Below are positions 46,726 through 55,747 of a DNA stretch of 64,000 nucleotides, one piece after another. The position numbers and the translations under genes were made by a program. The notes below the pieces were generated by a model. It worked only from the letters and a program-made list of their open reading frames with translations. It searched no databases and was not told the origin of the DNA. The DNA comes from Candidatus Neomarinimicrobiota bacterium (GTDB lineage Bacteria > Fidelibacterota > Marinisomatia > Marinisomatales > TCS55), in the NCBI GenBank assembly GCA_018651745.1, contig JABIDL010000028.1:12079-76078 (forward strand). The letters run 5' to 3'. Positions within the stretch are counted from its first letter, which is position 1, and each line of letters starts with the position of its first letter.

Positions 46726-47484
46726 ATGAAAACCAAGACCATAGCCCAGGATAGAATAGATTTCGGCAAAACGAAACAGACATTATTTTTTATAATCATG
46801 ATGATTTTTGTGTCGTGCACAAATAATAGCCAAAACGAAATTCAAGTTTTTGGCACCCTATCAGACATAATGCACAAGGGGGCTCGAGAAGGAGTTGTGG
46901 TAATTTCTGAAGCCATTTCCGAAGATCATATTTATGGGCTTGGGGCAATGGAAAACTTAGATGGTGAAATTATAATTATGGATAGTCGGCCATTTATTAC
47001 TCGTGCACAACCGGGAAAATCACCAACGAATCAAACCGAATTAACATCCGAAACAAAAGCATTGTTATTGGTTAGCACTAAGGTAACTCAATGGAATAGT
47101 GTAACTTTGAATTCAGAAACGGATTACAATTCAATTGAAACCATGATTAAAGCTGAAGCGAAAAAAATTGGGATAAATCCCGATAATCCTTTCCCCTTTT
47201 TAATAGAAGGGGATTTTGACCAATTAAATTGGCATATTATTTCTCCGCAAGGAACGGATGGTAGCCACGACGATCATTTGACAAATTCCTGGAAAAAAGA
47301 AGAGTCGAACGTGAATGGTAAAATATTAGGTTTTTATTCGGAACGCCACCAAACTATTTTTACCCATCATTCACGCTATTCTCACATGCATATTATATTT
47401 GAATCTGAATCATTATCGGGTCATGTTGATGATTTAGTGATTACGAAACCATGGAAACTATCTTTCCCTAAATTTCCAAATTAA
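46726..47484 (+). CDS. Lipoprotein with alpha-acetolactate decarboxylase (BudA) fold
   Basis: The 252-residue protein has a lipoprotein-type signal with lipobox FVSC (Cys31), so it is probably anchored outside the cytoplasm. The mature part fits the acetolactate decarboxylase family: VFGTLSDIMHKG, MENLDGEIIIMD (Glu81), and a C-terminal metal site His220-x-His222 with His233 eleven residues later in SGHVDD. By my alignment the catalytic Arg of the enzyme is replaced by His170, and the C-terminal glutamate segment is missing. Normal acetolactate decarboxylation is therefore doubtful; metal binding is likely retained. Confidence 0.72.
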   Translation: MKTKTIAQDRIDFGKTKQTLFFIIMMIFVSCTNNSQNEIQVFGTLSDIMHKGAREGVVVISEAISEDHIYGLGAMENLDGEIIIMDSRPFITRAQPGKSPTNQTELTSETKALLLVSTKVTQWNSVTLNSETDYNSIETMIKAEAKKIGINPDNPFPFLIEGDFDQLNWHIISPQGTDGSHDDHLTNSWKKEESNVNGKILGFYSERHQTIFTHHSRYSHMHIIFESESLSGHVDDLVITKPWKLSFPKFPN

Positions 47485-47487
47485 AAC

Positions 47488-48696
47488 ATGAAAATACACG
47501 AATATCAGGCTAAAGAATTATTTAGAAAATATGGTGTATCTGTTCCTTTCGGAATTGCAGTCGAATCGGTAGAATCTGCACTGAAAGCTTATCAAGATCT
47601 TGGATCCGGAACAGTTGTCGTAAAATCCCAAATTCACGCCGGTGGTCGCGGAAAAGGCACTGTTCACTGTCCCAATACCGGCGACATCCTTTTGGAAGGC
47701 GGAGTCCATCTTGCCCATTCCAAAGAAGAAGTTGAGCAGTTTGCAAAGACAATGTTAAATCACATTCTTATCACCCACCAAACCGGCCCTGCAGGAAAAG
47801 AAGTGCAAAAACTTCTTATTGAATCTGGCGTTGATATTAAACGCGAACTTTATGCTGGGATTGTTTTGGACCGCGTGGATAGAAAATTCGTCTTTATGGT
47901 GTCTACAGAAGGCGGTATGGATATTGAAACTGTTGCAGATAAAACTCCTGAAAAAATTGTGAAGGAATGGATTGAACCAGAAACCGGACTTACCAACACT
48001 CAAGCGATTACTCTAGCGAAGGCTTTAGAACTGGAAGAGGATCAAATCGACTCTGCAGTAAGCATTTTTTCTGCACTTTGGGCAGCTTTTTCTGAAAATG
48101 ATTGTTCTCTCATGGAAATCAATCCACTAGTTGTCACAGGTGATAATACCGTCATGGCGTTGGATGCAAAAATAAATATTGATGATAATTCGCTATTTCG
48201 TCATGCAGATCTTAAAGAATTATATGACCCTAATGAGGAAGACGCAGCTGAAGTTGAAGCATCAAAAAATAATCTGAATTACATCAAACTCGACGGCAAG
48301 GTCGGATGTATGGTCAACGGTGCAGGGCTCGCGATGGGAACAATGGATATTATTAAACTGTACGGTGGTGAGCCAGCAAATTTTTTGGACGTCGGAGGAG
48401 TCGCAAATGCAGAAACTGTATCCAACGGATTTAAGATTATTCTTACGGACCCAAATGTGAAATCTATTTTAATCAATATATTTGGAGGAATTGTTCGATG
48501 TGACCGAGTTGCAAAAGGCGTTATTGAAGCAATGGAATCCGAAAATATTACTGTTCCTGTTGTTGTCCGTCTTGAAGGAACTAATTCTAAAGAAGCATCT
48601 CAAATTTTGAATGATGATTCCTTTGATTTTATTGTAGCAACAAGTTTGGGCGATGCTGCCGAAAAAGCTGTAAAAGCAACCGGAGTGACATCATGA
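47488..48696 (+). CDS. sucC: Succinyl-CoA synthetase beta subunit
   Basis: SucC is the nucleotide-binding, ATP-grasp subunit. The 402-residue protein has [14 protein letters not shown] at the N-terminus, [14 protein letters not shown] and the C-terminal domain with [16 protein letters not shown]. The stop overlaps the sucD start as ATGA. It is the TCA-cycle step that captures succinyl-CoA as ATP/GTP and joins propionate entry through methylmalonyl-CoA. Confidence 0.98.
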   Translation: MKIHEYQAKELFRKYGVSVPFGIAVESVESALKAYQDLGSGTVVVKSQIHAGGRGKGTVHCPNTGDILLEGGVHLAHSKEEVEQFAKTMLNHILITHQTGPAGKEVQKLLIESGVDIKRELYAGIVLDRVDRKFVFMVSTEGGMDIETVADKTPEKIVKEWIEPETGLTNTQAITLAKALELEEDQIDSAVSIFSALWAAFSENDCSLMEINPLVVTGDNTVMALDAKINIDDNSLFRHADLKELYDPNEEDAAEVEASKNNLNYIKLDGKVGCMVNGAGLAMGTMDIIKLYGGEPANFLDVGGVANAETVSNGFKIILTDPNVKSILINIFGGIVRCDRVAKGVIEAMESENITVPVVVRLEGTNSKEASQILNDDSFDFIVATSLGDAAEKAVKATGVTS

Positions 48697-49565
48697 GTAT
48701 TTTAATCGATCAAAATACAAAATTGATTATTCAAGGGATTACAGGGACAGAAGGATCTTTTCATGGTAAACAAATGCAGGATTATGGAACTCAGGTTGTC
48801 GGCGGAGTTACGCCGGGAAAAGGTGGTCAAGAAGCTCTGGGTGTACCCGTTTTCCATACTGTCAAGGAAGCAATAGATACAACAGGTGCAAACGCTTCGG
48901 TCATCTTTGTACCTCCTCCCTTTGCAGCCAGCGCTGTGATCGAAGCTGTCAAAGCAGAAATTGAATTAATCATCTGTATTACAGAAGGAATTCCCACCAA
49001 AGATATGGTAACAGTCAATGCGGTTCTTGCTGACAGCTCAACACGCATGTTAGGTCCCAATTGCCCCGGACTTATTTCACCCGGGAAATGTAAGATCGGC
49101 ATCATGCCGGGATTTATTCATACACCGGGAACGATTGGAGTTATTTCCAGATCAGGAACGCTGACATACGAAGCAGTACATCAATTGGGCGAAGTTGGAC
49201 TCGGTCAATCAACATCCATGGGCATCGGCGGCGATCCCATTATTGGTACCACTTTTATAGATGCACTTTCTTTATTTTTGGAGGACGACGATACAACAGG
49301 TGTAGTCCTAATTGGAGAAATTGGCGGTACTGCAGAAGAAGAAACTGCCGAATGGGTTACACAAAATAATTTTCAAAAACCGATCGTCGCATTTATCGCA
49401 GGTGCTACCGCGCCTCCCGGCCGACGAATGGGGCATGCCGGAGCAATCATTGCCGGTGGGAAAGGAACAGCTGACGATAAAAAAGCAGCACTCAAAGCTG
49501 CAAATATATCTGTGGTAGATAGTCCTGCCGAAATTGGATCTGCCATGAAAAAATTGATTTCATAA
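48693..49565 (+). CDS. sucD: Succinyl-CoA synthetase alpha subunit
   Basis: SucD carries the phosphohistidine and binds CoA. The 290-residue protein has the CoA-binding [30 protein letters not shown] and active-site His248 in [10 protein letters not shown]. It is translationally coupled to sucC. ndk follows after a 15-base gap. Confidence 0.98.
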   Translation: MSILIDQNTKLIIQGITGTEGSFHGKQMQDYGTQVVGGVTPGKGGQEALGVPVFHTVKEAIDTTGANASVIFVPPPFAASAVIEAVKAEIELIICITEGIPTKDMVTVNAVLADSSTRMLGPNCPGLISPGKCKIGIMPGFIHTPGTIGVISRSGTLTYEAVHQLGEVGLGQSTSMGIGGDPIIGTTFIDALSLFLEDDDTTGVVLIGEIGGTAEEETAEWVTQNNFQKPIVAFIAGATAPPGRRMGHAGAIIAGGKGTADDKKAALKAANISVVDSPAEIGSAMKKLIS

Positions 49566-49580
49566 ACAATGGAGATATAA

Positions 49581-50003
49581 ATGAGTAATAAAACATTAGC
49601 AATCATTAAACCGGATGCGGTTAAAAATGCTTACACCGGTAAAATTATTGATCGAATACTTTCTGCGGATTTTAAAGTCCTTGGAGCGCGATTAGTGCAT
49701 CTGTCTCGAGAAAAGGCGGAAGAATTTTATACTGTTCATAAGGATCGTCCCTTCTACAACGATTTGGTAGATTTTATGACATCTGGACCGTGCATGCCTT
49801 TAGCATTGAACCATGAAGATGCTGTGAATTCTTTTCGTAAATTAATTGGGTCAACAAACCCTGCAGAAGCAGAGGAAGGAACCATTCGGAAAGATTTTGC
49901 GGAAAGTGTTCAGAACAATGCCGTACATGGATCTGACTCAAATGAAAATGCTGAAAAAGAAATTGCTTTTTTCTTCACTTCCAATGAAATTCACTACACC
50001 TGA
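49581..50003 (+). CDS. ndk: Nucleoside diphosphate kinase
   Basis: Ndk transfers gamma-phosphate between NTPs and NDPs through a phosphohistidine. The 140-residue protein has LAIIKPDAVKN and the active-site His116 in NAVHGSDS. It is downstream of sucCD, a sensible partner because succinyl-CoA synthetase may produce GTP. Confidence 0.97.
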   Translation: MSNKTLAIIKPDAVKNAYTGKIIDRILSADFKVLGARLVHLSREKAEEFYTVHKDRPFYNDLVDFMTSGPCMPLALNHEDAVNSFRKLIGSTNPAEAEEGTIRKDFAESVQNNAVHGSDSNENAEKEIAFFFTSNEIHYT

Positions 50004-50011
50004 TACATTGA

Positions 50012-50869
50012 ATGAAACTGCGTAAACTATCTATGTCAAATCGCTTTCCAGCAATTTTTTTATCGCTGCTCTTATATAGCGGCTGTTCAAAGGAATCCAT
50101 TCCCGGGTTTATTGGCAAAGCCTATACCGTAACGGTTGACCTTCCTGAAGATAGTGCTGATATGGAATTTGTTTGGGATGTTATAAATAAACCGCTGGTA
50201 AGCAATCTCACATACAGCGGTTTTGATTTTACCGATAATAATTCGCACATGACCTTTACTCCCGACGTAGAAGGAAATTATTCGTTTGAAGTGAATATAT
50301 ATCAGTATAATGATAAAATTGCTACCCAAGCTTTTTCCTTTGAAATTATAGATGATGGGTTTCGCCCTGAGCAAGATATTTTACCAATTACAGAAGAAAT
50401 GTCCGAACCAACAAAACCAGAGCCCATTTCTGAAACTGCATCCTCAGCTATCAAAGCAGTTGAGTCTGAACCAGCCATTAAACACACTCCAAAACCGGAA
50501 CCCGTTATTCAGGTAACACCAGAACCTGAAATCCAAATAGTTGAAACATCCATCAAACCTAAATCGAAAACCAAAAAACCAAAAAAATCGAATCCGGGAA
50601 GTTCTATTCCCTATGATAAAGGTAGATTTACAATTCAGATTGCATCTAAAAAAAACTTGGAAGATGCAAAACGTGTTGCATCAGATTTAATTAAAGATGG
50701 TTTCGATGCCTATATCCAAAAGGCATATTTTGAAGAAACTGATGCTGTGTGGTTTCGAATCCGTGTTGGGAGCTACGATGACCGTGAAACAGCTAAAAAA
50801 GTAGCTGCAGAAGTTTCAAAAATTATGTCAGAACCGGCTTGGGTTGATTTCGTACGATATGAAGAATAA
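50012..50869 (+). CDS. SPOR-domain lipoprotein
   Basis: The 285-residue protein has a lipoprotein signal (LYSGC lipobox near residue 25). The middle is a beta-rich region followed by a long Pro/Glu/Lys-rich linker (about residues 130-200). The C-terminal SPOR domain (about 205-282, FTIQIASKKNLEDAKRVAS and WFRIRVGSYDDRETAKKVA) binds denuded glycan strands at division septa. Either of two in-frame ATGs (codon 1 or 8) could start the protein. Confidence 0.85.
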   Translation: MKLRKLSMSNRFPAIFLSLLLYSGCSKESIPGFIGKAYTVTVDLPEDSADMEFVWDVINKPLVSNLTYSGFDFTDNNSHMTFTPDVEGNYSFEVNIYQYNDKIATQAFSFEIIDDGFRPEQDILPITEEMSEPTKPEPISETASSAIKAVESEPAIKHTPKPEPVIQVTPEPEIQIVETSIKPKSKTKKPKKSNPGSSIPYDKGRFTIQIASKKNLEDAKRVASDLIKDGFDAYIQKAYFEETDAVWFRIRVGSYDDRETAKKVAAEVSKIMSEPAWVDFVRYEE

Positions 50870-50891
50870 TGAACAATAGGAGGAAATAACA

Positions 50892-52028
50892 ATGGATCCA
50901 GTAAAACTTCATTTTGATTTTAGAGATATTTTTCGCGCACCGCGTCTTGCTCTCAGTGGGAAGAAAATATGGACGTTTATGGTTGGGAATTTCCTTGGAT
51001 ATTCTGGATATTTCCTCTTTACGTATATTGCTCTTTTTTCTTCAGGCATATCCATTATTCAGAGTTGGGAAAGGTTTGGGCTATATCCTTTGGTGAATGT
51101 GTTTAATCTACCATGGTTTTCTCTTCTCATTTATTTCGCAGGTGTGTTATGCGCTTTCATTATGTTGAGTTTATCTTGTGCAGCTGTATCGCGAATAACC
51201 TATAAACAACTAAAGGGAAATGACTTTTATTCATCCGCTGATGCTTGGAACTATATTAAAAAACATTGGCATCCTGTCGTTTTCACTCTCATAGCGCTCA
51301 GTTTAATTATTGCCTTTTTTGTTCTCATGGCAGGGGCATTTGCTTTGCTTGGAAAAATTCCTTTTATCGGTGAATTTTTATTTGCCATTCCTTATCCCCT
51401 CTATTTCTTAGGGGCACTTTTTACCCTTTATTCATTCGTTGTAATTGTAGTAGCCAGTATTTATATCCCAATTATTGTGGGGTCTTATGAAGAGGACACA
51501 ATGGGTACAGTTTTTCAAAGTTATGTTATCACATGGTCACAACCCTGGAGAATTATTGCTTATCATTTAATCCTTCTTCCTATTTTTAGCATTGCTACCG
51601 CCATTTTTTATGGTTTTTTTCAACTATCATTTGAATTTGTTAATAGCGTTTTTGGTTGGGTCATAGGTGATAAGTTGAATCATATTGTTGACGCAGCAGT
51701 ATCAATTGTTTGTCCGCCTTTATACGCATATGGATCTGTGGCTGGTTTGTCAGGAACCGAATGGTTATCTTCTGGCATTCTAGCTTTCTTTTTCTTTCTA
51801 CTCATGCTGGCTGTAATTGGTTATAGCCTTTCTATTCTCTCAGTTGGTGAAACACTCATGTTCATCATTTTCAAAATGAAATCCGATGATGATAATATTC
51901 TTGCTAGAAAAGACGAAGAAGAACTTGAAGAAGAGGAAAATGAGGACGTACCATTAGATAAATTACAAGAGGATGACTCTTCCCAAGAGGATAATGCACT
52001 GGAAGAATCAAAATCTGACAGCGAATAA
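50892..52028 (+). CDS. Polytopic membrane protein with acidic C-terminal tail
   Basis: The 378-residue protein has about six to seven membrane helices between residues 25 and 325. A hydrophilic, strongly acidic tail of about 45 residues follows (rich in Glu, Asp and Ser). I do not recognise a family. It is preceded by TAGGAGG eight bases before the ATG, a strong ribosome site. It lies between the SPOR lipoprotein and DUF177 genes, so envelope or division-related work is a weak inference from neighbours. Confidence 0.75.
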   Translation: MDPVKLHFDFRDIFRAPRLALSGKKIWTFMVGNFLGYSGYFLFTYIALFSSGISIIQSWERFGLYPLVNVFNLPWFSLLIYFAGVLCAFIMLSLSCAAVSRITYKQLKGNDFYSSADAWNYIKKHWHPVVFTLIALSLIIAFFVLMAGAFALLGKIPFIGEFLFAIPYPLYFLGALFTLYSFVVIVVASIYIPIIVGSYEEDTMGTVFQSYVITWSQPWRIIAYHLILLPIFSIATAIFYGFFQLSFEFVNSVFGWVIGDKLNHIVDAAVSIVCPPLYAYGSVAGLSGTEWLSSGILAFFFFLLMLAVIGYSLSILSVGETLMFIIFKMKSDDDNILARKDEEELEEEENEDVPLDKLQEDDSSQEDNALEESKSDSE

Positions 52029-52087
52029 TTGCTGCAACTTGTAGCTTTGTAAACAACAAAATAAAGAAGTAGTTTCCCGAGTTTCTT

Positions 52088-52579
52088 ATGAAGATAAATC
52101 GTTCCGAATTGGAACGCGGTTTTAAAAACAAGCTGTTTGACATACCGGTTGAAGGATTACATCTTGAGGATGTTCGCATAGAAAATGACCCCATGGAGTG
52201 CATTTTATCTGCAGACCCTTTCCCAAAAGGAATAAAACTATCAGGATCCTTAAAGGTACATTTTCTGGAATCTTGCGATAGATGTTTGGAATCATTAGTA
52301 GAGGTCCATACTACTAAAGTGAACTGTTTGCTGACACCTATTAAAGCAATGATTGATGATTTTGAAACGCAAGTTATCTACTTCAATTCCACCGATCTTG
52401 AAGTAGATATTGGACCAATCTTGAAAGAGATAATTCTTCTTGAAGAATCATGGAAGCGATTGTGCCGTGAGGATTGCAAGGGGCTCTGCCCTACCTGCGG
52501 GATTAATCAAAATTTTGGAACATGCGAATGCCATGATGATTCTTCGGATTCACCTTGGGATGCACTTAAACAAATTTAA
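52088..52579 (+). CDS. yceD: DUF177/YceD family protein, linked to 23S rRNA/ribosome assembly
   Basis: The 163-residue protein has the DUF177 layout: a beta-rich N-terminal part, CDRCLE in the middle, and a C-terminal cysteine cluster CREDCKGLCPTCG plus CEC. It is followed by rpmF 19 bases later, the conserved YceD-L32 pair seen in most bacteria. YceD is associated with 23S rRNA maturation in E. coli; the exact chemistry is unknown. No signal peptide or membrane segment is present. Confidence 0.92.
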   Translation: MKINRSELERGFKNKLFDIPVEGLHLEDVRIENDPMECILSADPFPKGIKLSGSLKVHFLESCDRCLESLVEVHTTKVNCLLTPIKAMIDDFETQVIYFNSTDLEVDIGPILKEIILLEESWKRLCREDCKGLCPTCGINQNFGTCECHDDSSDSPWDALKQI

Positions 52580-52598
52580 ATAATATTCAGGAGATAGA

Positions 52599-52781
52599 AT
52601 GGCTCTACCAAAAAGAAAACAATCGAAAGCACGCGGACGAAAACGACGCACACATTATAAAGCACGTCAAATAAATTTGACTGACTGCGCACAATGCAGC
52701 CAGAAAAAAATGCCTCACCGTGCATGCCCAAATTGCGGGTATTACAGGGGCAGACCTGTTGTTTCAGCAACTGAAAATTAA
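52599..52781 (+). CDS. rpmF: 50S ribosomal protein L32
   Basis: The 60-residue basic protein starts MALPKRKQSKARGRKRRTH and carries a zinc ribbon with cysteines in DCAQC and ACPNCG. CAGGAGA lies before the ATG. It stands between yceD and fabH. plsX, the gene usually found between rpmF and fabH, is absent here. Confidence 0.97.
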   Translation: MALPKRKQSKARGRKRRTHYKARQINLTDCAQCSQKKMPHRACPNCGYYRGRPVVSATEN

Positions 52782-52853
52782 ATATAAATGATTGAGGCGA
52801 TCCGAATTATATGAGTAAAGGGTTTCGTTTCAAAACCGTTTAATGGCAAAATC

Positions 52854-53843
52854 GTGAACGCAACTATTACAACTACTGCTCGATATTTACCGGATCGTAT
52901 TCTAACTAATTTTGATCTGGAAAAAATGGTCGATACATCCGATGAATGGATTCGTTTAAGGACAGGGATTAGCAAACGTCATCTTGTAGCAGAAGGTGAA
53001 GCGACTTCTGATATGTGTGCTGCTGTTATGAAACAACTTCTTGAACGATCCGGAAAAAGTCCTGAGGATATTGACCTTTTAATTGTTGCAACTATTACAC
53101 CGGATGTTTTTGTGGCCTCAACCGCAGCGATTGTTTTAGACAAAGTTGGTGCTACCAATGCCTGGGGTTTTGATCTTGCTGCTGCGTGTTCGGGATTTTT
53201 ATACGGCATTGAAACCGGTTCTAAAATGATAGAATCTGGCCAATATAAAAATGTAGTTGTGATTGGCGCAGATACAATGAGTTCTATAATTGATTATACA
53301 GATCGCAATACCTGTGTACTATTTGGTGATGGAGCAGGCGGTGTTTTGCTAGAGCCAACCGATAGTAATGGCGGAATTTTGGATTCTTTACTTTTTTCAG
53401 ATGGAAGTGGGAGTAAAGCGTTGCAAGTTCCTGCCGGTGGAAGCCTCCACCCTGCTTCACAAGATACTGTTGAAAAACGAATGCATTATGTTTATCAAGA
53501 TGGAAAAACTGTTTTCAAATTCGCCGTAAAAAAAATGGCGGATGTTAGTGCTGAAATTCTTAAAAATAATGGGTTAACAGGGAAAAATGTTTCACTTTTC
53601 ATTCCCCACCAAGCAAATAAACGCATTATTGATGCAACAGCTGAACGGTGTAATCTTTCCGAAGATCAGGTCCTGATAAATATTGATAAATATGGAAATA
53701 CAACTGGAGGAACAATTCCAATCGCTTTAGATGAAGCAGTGGAAACAGGAAGATTAAAAAATAATGATTTGTTGTTATTAGCAGCATTTGGCGGAGGATT
53801 TACTTGGGGAAGCGTATTAATTCGCTGGACTGCATCCTCTTGA
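52854..53843 (+). CDS. fabH: 3-oxoacyl-ACP synthase III
   Basis: FabH starts fatty-acid synthesis by condensing acetyl-CoA with malonyl-ACP. The 329-residue thiolase-fold protein has the catalytic Cys112 in AAACSGFLYG, His in IPHQANKR and Asn in KYGNTTGGT. The start is GTG at 52854. The 72-base stretch before it carries a weak inverted repeat (GGTTT...AAACC) and three very short open frames, but no gene I can support. Its TGA overlaps the fabD start. Confidence 0.96.
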   Translation: MNATITTTARYLPDRILTNFDLEKMVDTSDEWIRLRTGISKRHLVAEGEATSDMCAAVMKQLLERSGKSPEDIDLLIVATITPDVFVASTAAIVLDKVGATNAWGFDLAAACSGFLYGIETGSKMIESGQYKNVVVIGADTMSSIIDYTDRNTCVLFGDGAGGVLLEPTDSNGGILDSLLFSDGSGSKALQVPAGGSLHPASQDTVEKRMHYVYQDGKTVFKFAVKKMADVSAEILKNNGLTGKNVSLFIPHQANKRIIDATAERCNLSEDQVLINIDKYGNTTGGTIPIALDEAVETGRLKNNDLLLLAAFGGGFTWGSVLIRWTASS

Positions 53844-54757
53844 GTCTGGCGTTGCTTTTTCCGGGACAGGGATCTCAAAAGGTGGGAATGGGGATTGACC
53901 TATTTAAGAATACTGAAATTGGAAAAAAACGATTTGACCAAGCAAATACCATCATGAATACAGATATTCAATCTATTATTTTTGAAGGAAGTGAAGACGA
54001 TTTGAAGCAAACACGAATAACGCAACCATCCATATATATTATAAGTGTTATTTTATCAGAATTACTTTTTGAAAATGAAATTACTATTGGGGCAGCCGCC
54101 GGGCATAGCCTTGGAGAATATTCGGCATTAACCGCCGCTGGGGCATTCGATTTTCAAACCGGACTCACTTTAGTAAAACTTCGTGCTGAAAGCATGCAAA
54201 AAACAGGTGACGAAACAGATGGAACAATGGCTGCAGTATTAGGACTTGAGGATAAGGTCATTGATGAAATGTGCACATCCATCACTCAAGGTGTAGTTGT
54301 TGCAGCGAATTTTAATGTGCTAGGACAAGTAGTTATTTCCGGTGAAACTAATGCAGTAAAAGATGCTATGGAATCAGCAATAAAACTTGGAGCAACAAAA
54401 GTAATTCCCCTGAATGTGAGTGGCGCCTTCCATTCTCCTCTTATGTCACCCGCGCGAGAAGCGCTTGCAGAGAAGTTGGCTACCACAGAAATTCTAGATA
54501 CATATTTCCCTGTTTACGTGAATTACAGTGCAAAGCCCATATCATCAGCTAATGAAATCAGGAATGCCCTGATAAAGCAACTTGATCATCCTGTGAAATG
54601 GCATGAATCTGTTTCAAATATGATTTCTGACGGTGCATCATCCTTTTTAGAAGTCGGTCCAGGTCGAGTTCTGCAAGGATTAAATCGGCGTATAAACCGA
54701 GATGTACCTATGAAAGGAATTTCAACGTGGGAAGACGTCAATAATTATCATGTATGA
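53840..54757 (+). CDS. fabD: Malonyl-CoA:ACP transacylase
   Basis: FabD transfers malonyl from CoA to ACP. The 305-residue protein begins with the family start LLFPGQGSQKVGMG and has the nucleophile elbow AGHSLGEYSAL and the catalytic-type histidine in VSGAFHSP. I place the start at TTG 53840, which overlaps the fabH stop as TTGA. An earlier TTG would add 12 untypical residues. It overlaps fabG by eight bases. Confidence 0.95.
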   Translation: MSLALLFPGQGSQKVGMGIDLFKNTEIGKKRFDQANTIMNTDIQSIIFEGSEDDLKQTRITQPSIYIISVILSELLFENEITIGAAAGHSLGEYSALTAAGAFDFQTGLTLVKLRAESMQKTGDETDGTMAAVLGLEDKVIDEMCTSITQGVVVAANFNVLGQVVISGETNAVKDAMESAIKLGATKVIPLNVSGAFHSPLMSPAREALAEKLATTEILDTYFPVYVNYSAKPISSANEIRNALIKQLDHPVKWHESVSNMISDGASSFLEVGPGRVLQGLNRRINRDVPMKGISTWEDVNNYHV

Positions 54758-55496
54758 TTTAACAGAAAAAACGGCCATTGTAACCGGCGCATCTCGGGGA
54801 ATCGGAAAAAGTATTGCTGAAGTTTTAGCAAAATATGGCGCACAAGTGGTCTGTGTTAGCCGGTCCGAAGATGCTGTGAATACGGTTGCGACTGAAATAC
54901 AATCTAATGGCGGAAAAGCCGTTGGAATGTCCTGCGATGTTTCAGATGCATCGAATGTGACCCAATTAATGAAAGATGTTCAAACCCAATTCCAAACGAT
55001 TGATGTTTTAATAAATAATGCGGGAATAACTCGGGACGGATTAATTATGAGAATGTCGAATGAAGATTGGGAAACGGTTTTAGATATCAATTTAAAAGGT
55101 GCCTACCATACCATTAAAGCTGTCGCCCGCCCTATGATGAAACAACGTAGCGGAAGAATCATTAATATATCCTCAATCGTTGGACTTACCGGAAATGCCG
55201 GCCAAGCAAATTATGCTGCTTCTAAAGCAGGTCTCATAGGACTTACAAAATCCATGGCACAAGAACTTGCCCCTCGGGGGATAACCGTCAATTGTATAGC
55301 ACCCGGATATATTGAAACTGATATGACCGACTCATTAACGGATAATATTAAAGAAAATATTACAAAACAAATACCGCTTGGACGGATCGGGAAACCAAAA
55401 GAGGTCGCTGCTCTGGCGCTCTTTTTAAGTTCGGACGAAGCGGAGTATATCACCGGGCAAACGATAACGGTTGACGGTGGTATGGTAATGAACTAA
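54750..55496 (+). CDS. fabG: 3-oxoacyl-ACP reductase
   Basis: FabG reduces 3-ketoacyl-ACP with NADPH. The 248-residue short-chain dehydrogenase has [19 protein letters not shown], the catalytic Ser in NISSIVG, and YAASKAG with Tyr and Lys. The C-terminal [13 protein letters not shown] is typical. ATG at 54750 overlaps fabD. Confidence 0.97.
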   Translation: MYDLTEKTAIVTGASRGIGKSIAEVLAKYGAQVVCVSRSEDAVNTVATEIQSNGGKAVGMSCDVSDASNVTQLMKDVQTQFQTIDVLINNAGITRDGLIMRMSNEDWETVLDINLKGAYHTIKAVARPMMKQRSGRIINISSIVGLTGNAGQANYAASKAGLIGLTKSMAQELAPRGITVNCIAPGYIETDMTDSLTDNIKENITKQIPLGRIGKPKEVAALALFLSSDEAEYITGQTITVDGGMVMN

Positions 55497-55510
55497 CTAA
55501 GGAGGAAAAC

Positions 55511-55741
55511 ATGGCAACAATAGACAAAGTAAAAGAAGTTATCATTGATAAACTGGGAGTTGAGGAAGATAAAATCAAACTAGAAGCATCTTTTGTGGAT
55601 GATTTGGGTGCCGATTCCCTCGACACAGTCGAACTCATTATGGAACTTGAAGAAGAATTTGGACTTGAAATTCCCGATGAAGATGCTGAAGGACTCACGA
55701 CTGTTGGCTCTGTCGTAGATTATCTCGAAAGCAATTCATAG
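55511..55741 (+). CDS. acpP: Acyl carrier protein
   Basis: The 76-residue acidic protein has the phosphopantetheine site [12 protein letters not shown] with Ser36. AAGGAGG lies at 55499-55505 before its ATG, the strongest ribosome site in the fab block, as expected for a very abundant protein. It should be activated by the AcpS encoded at 23423-23794. Confidence 0.98.
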   Translation: MATIDKVKEVIIDKLGVEEDKIKLEASFVDDLGADSLDTVELIMELEEEFGLEIPDEDAEGLTTVGSVVDYLESNS

Positions 55742-55747
55742 CATATT

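Noticed and set aside
46726-47484. Plain acetolactate decarboxylase (budA)
   Set aside because: Lipobox, probable loss of the catalytic Arg and missing C-terminal Glu argue against the cytoplasmic enzyme.
52782-52853. Three tiny open frames before fabH as a plsX remnant or leader peptide
   Set aside because: The longest has ten codons, none resembles PlsX, and no attenuator structure is clear.
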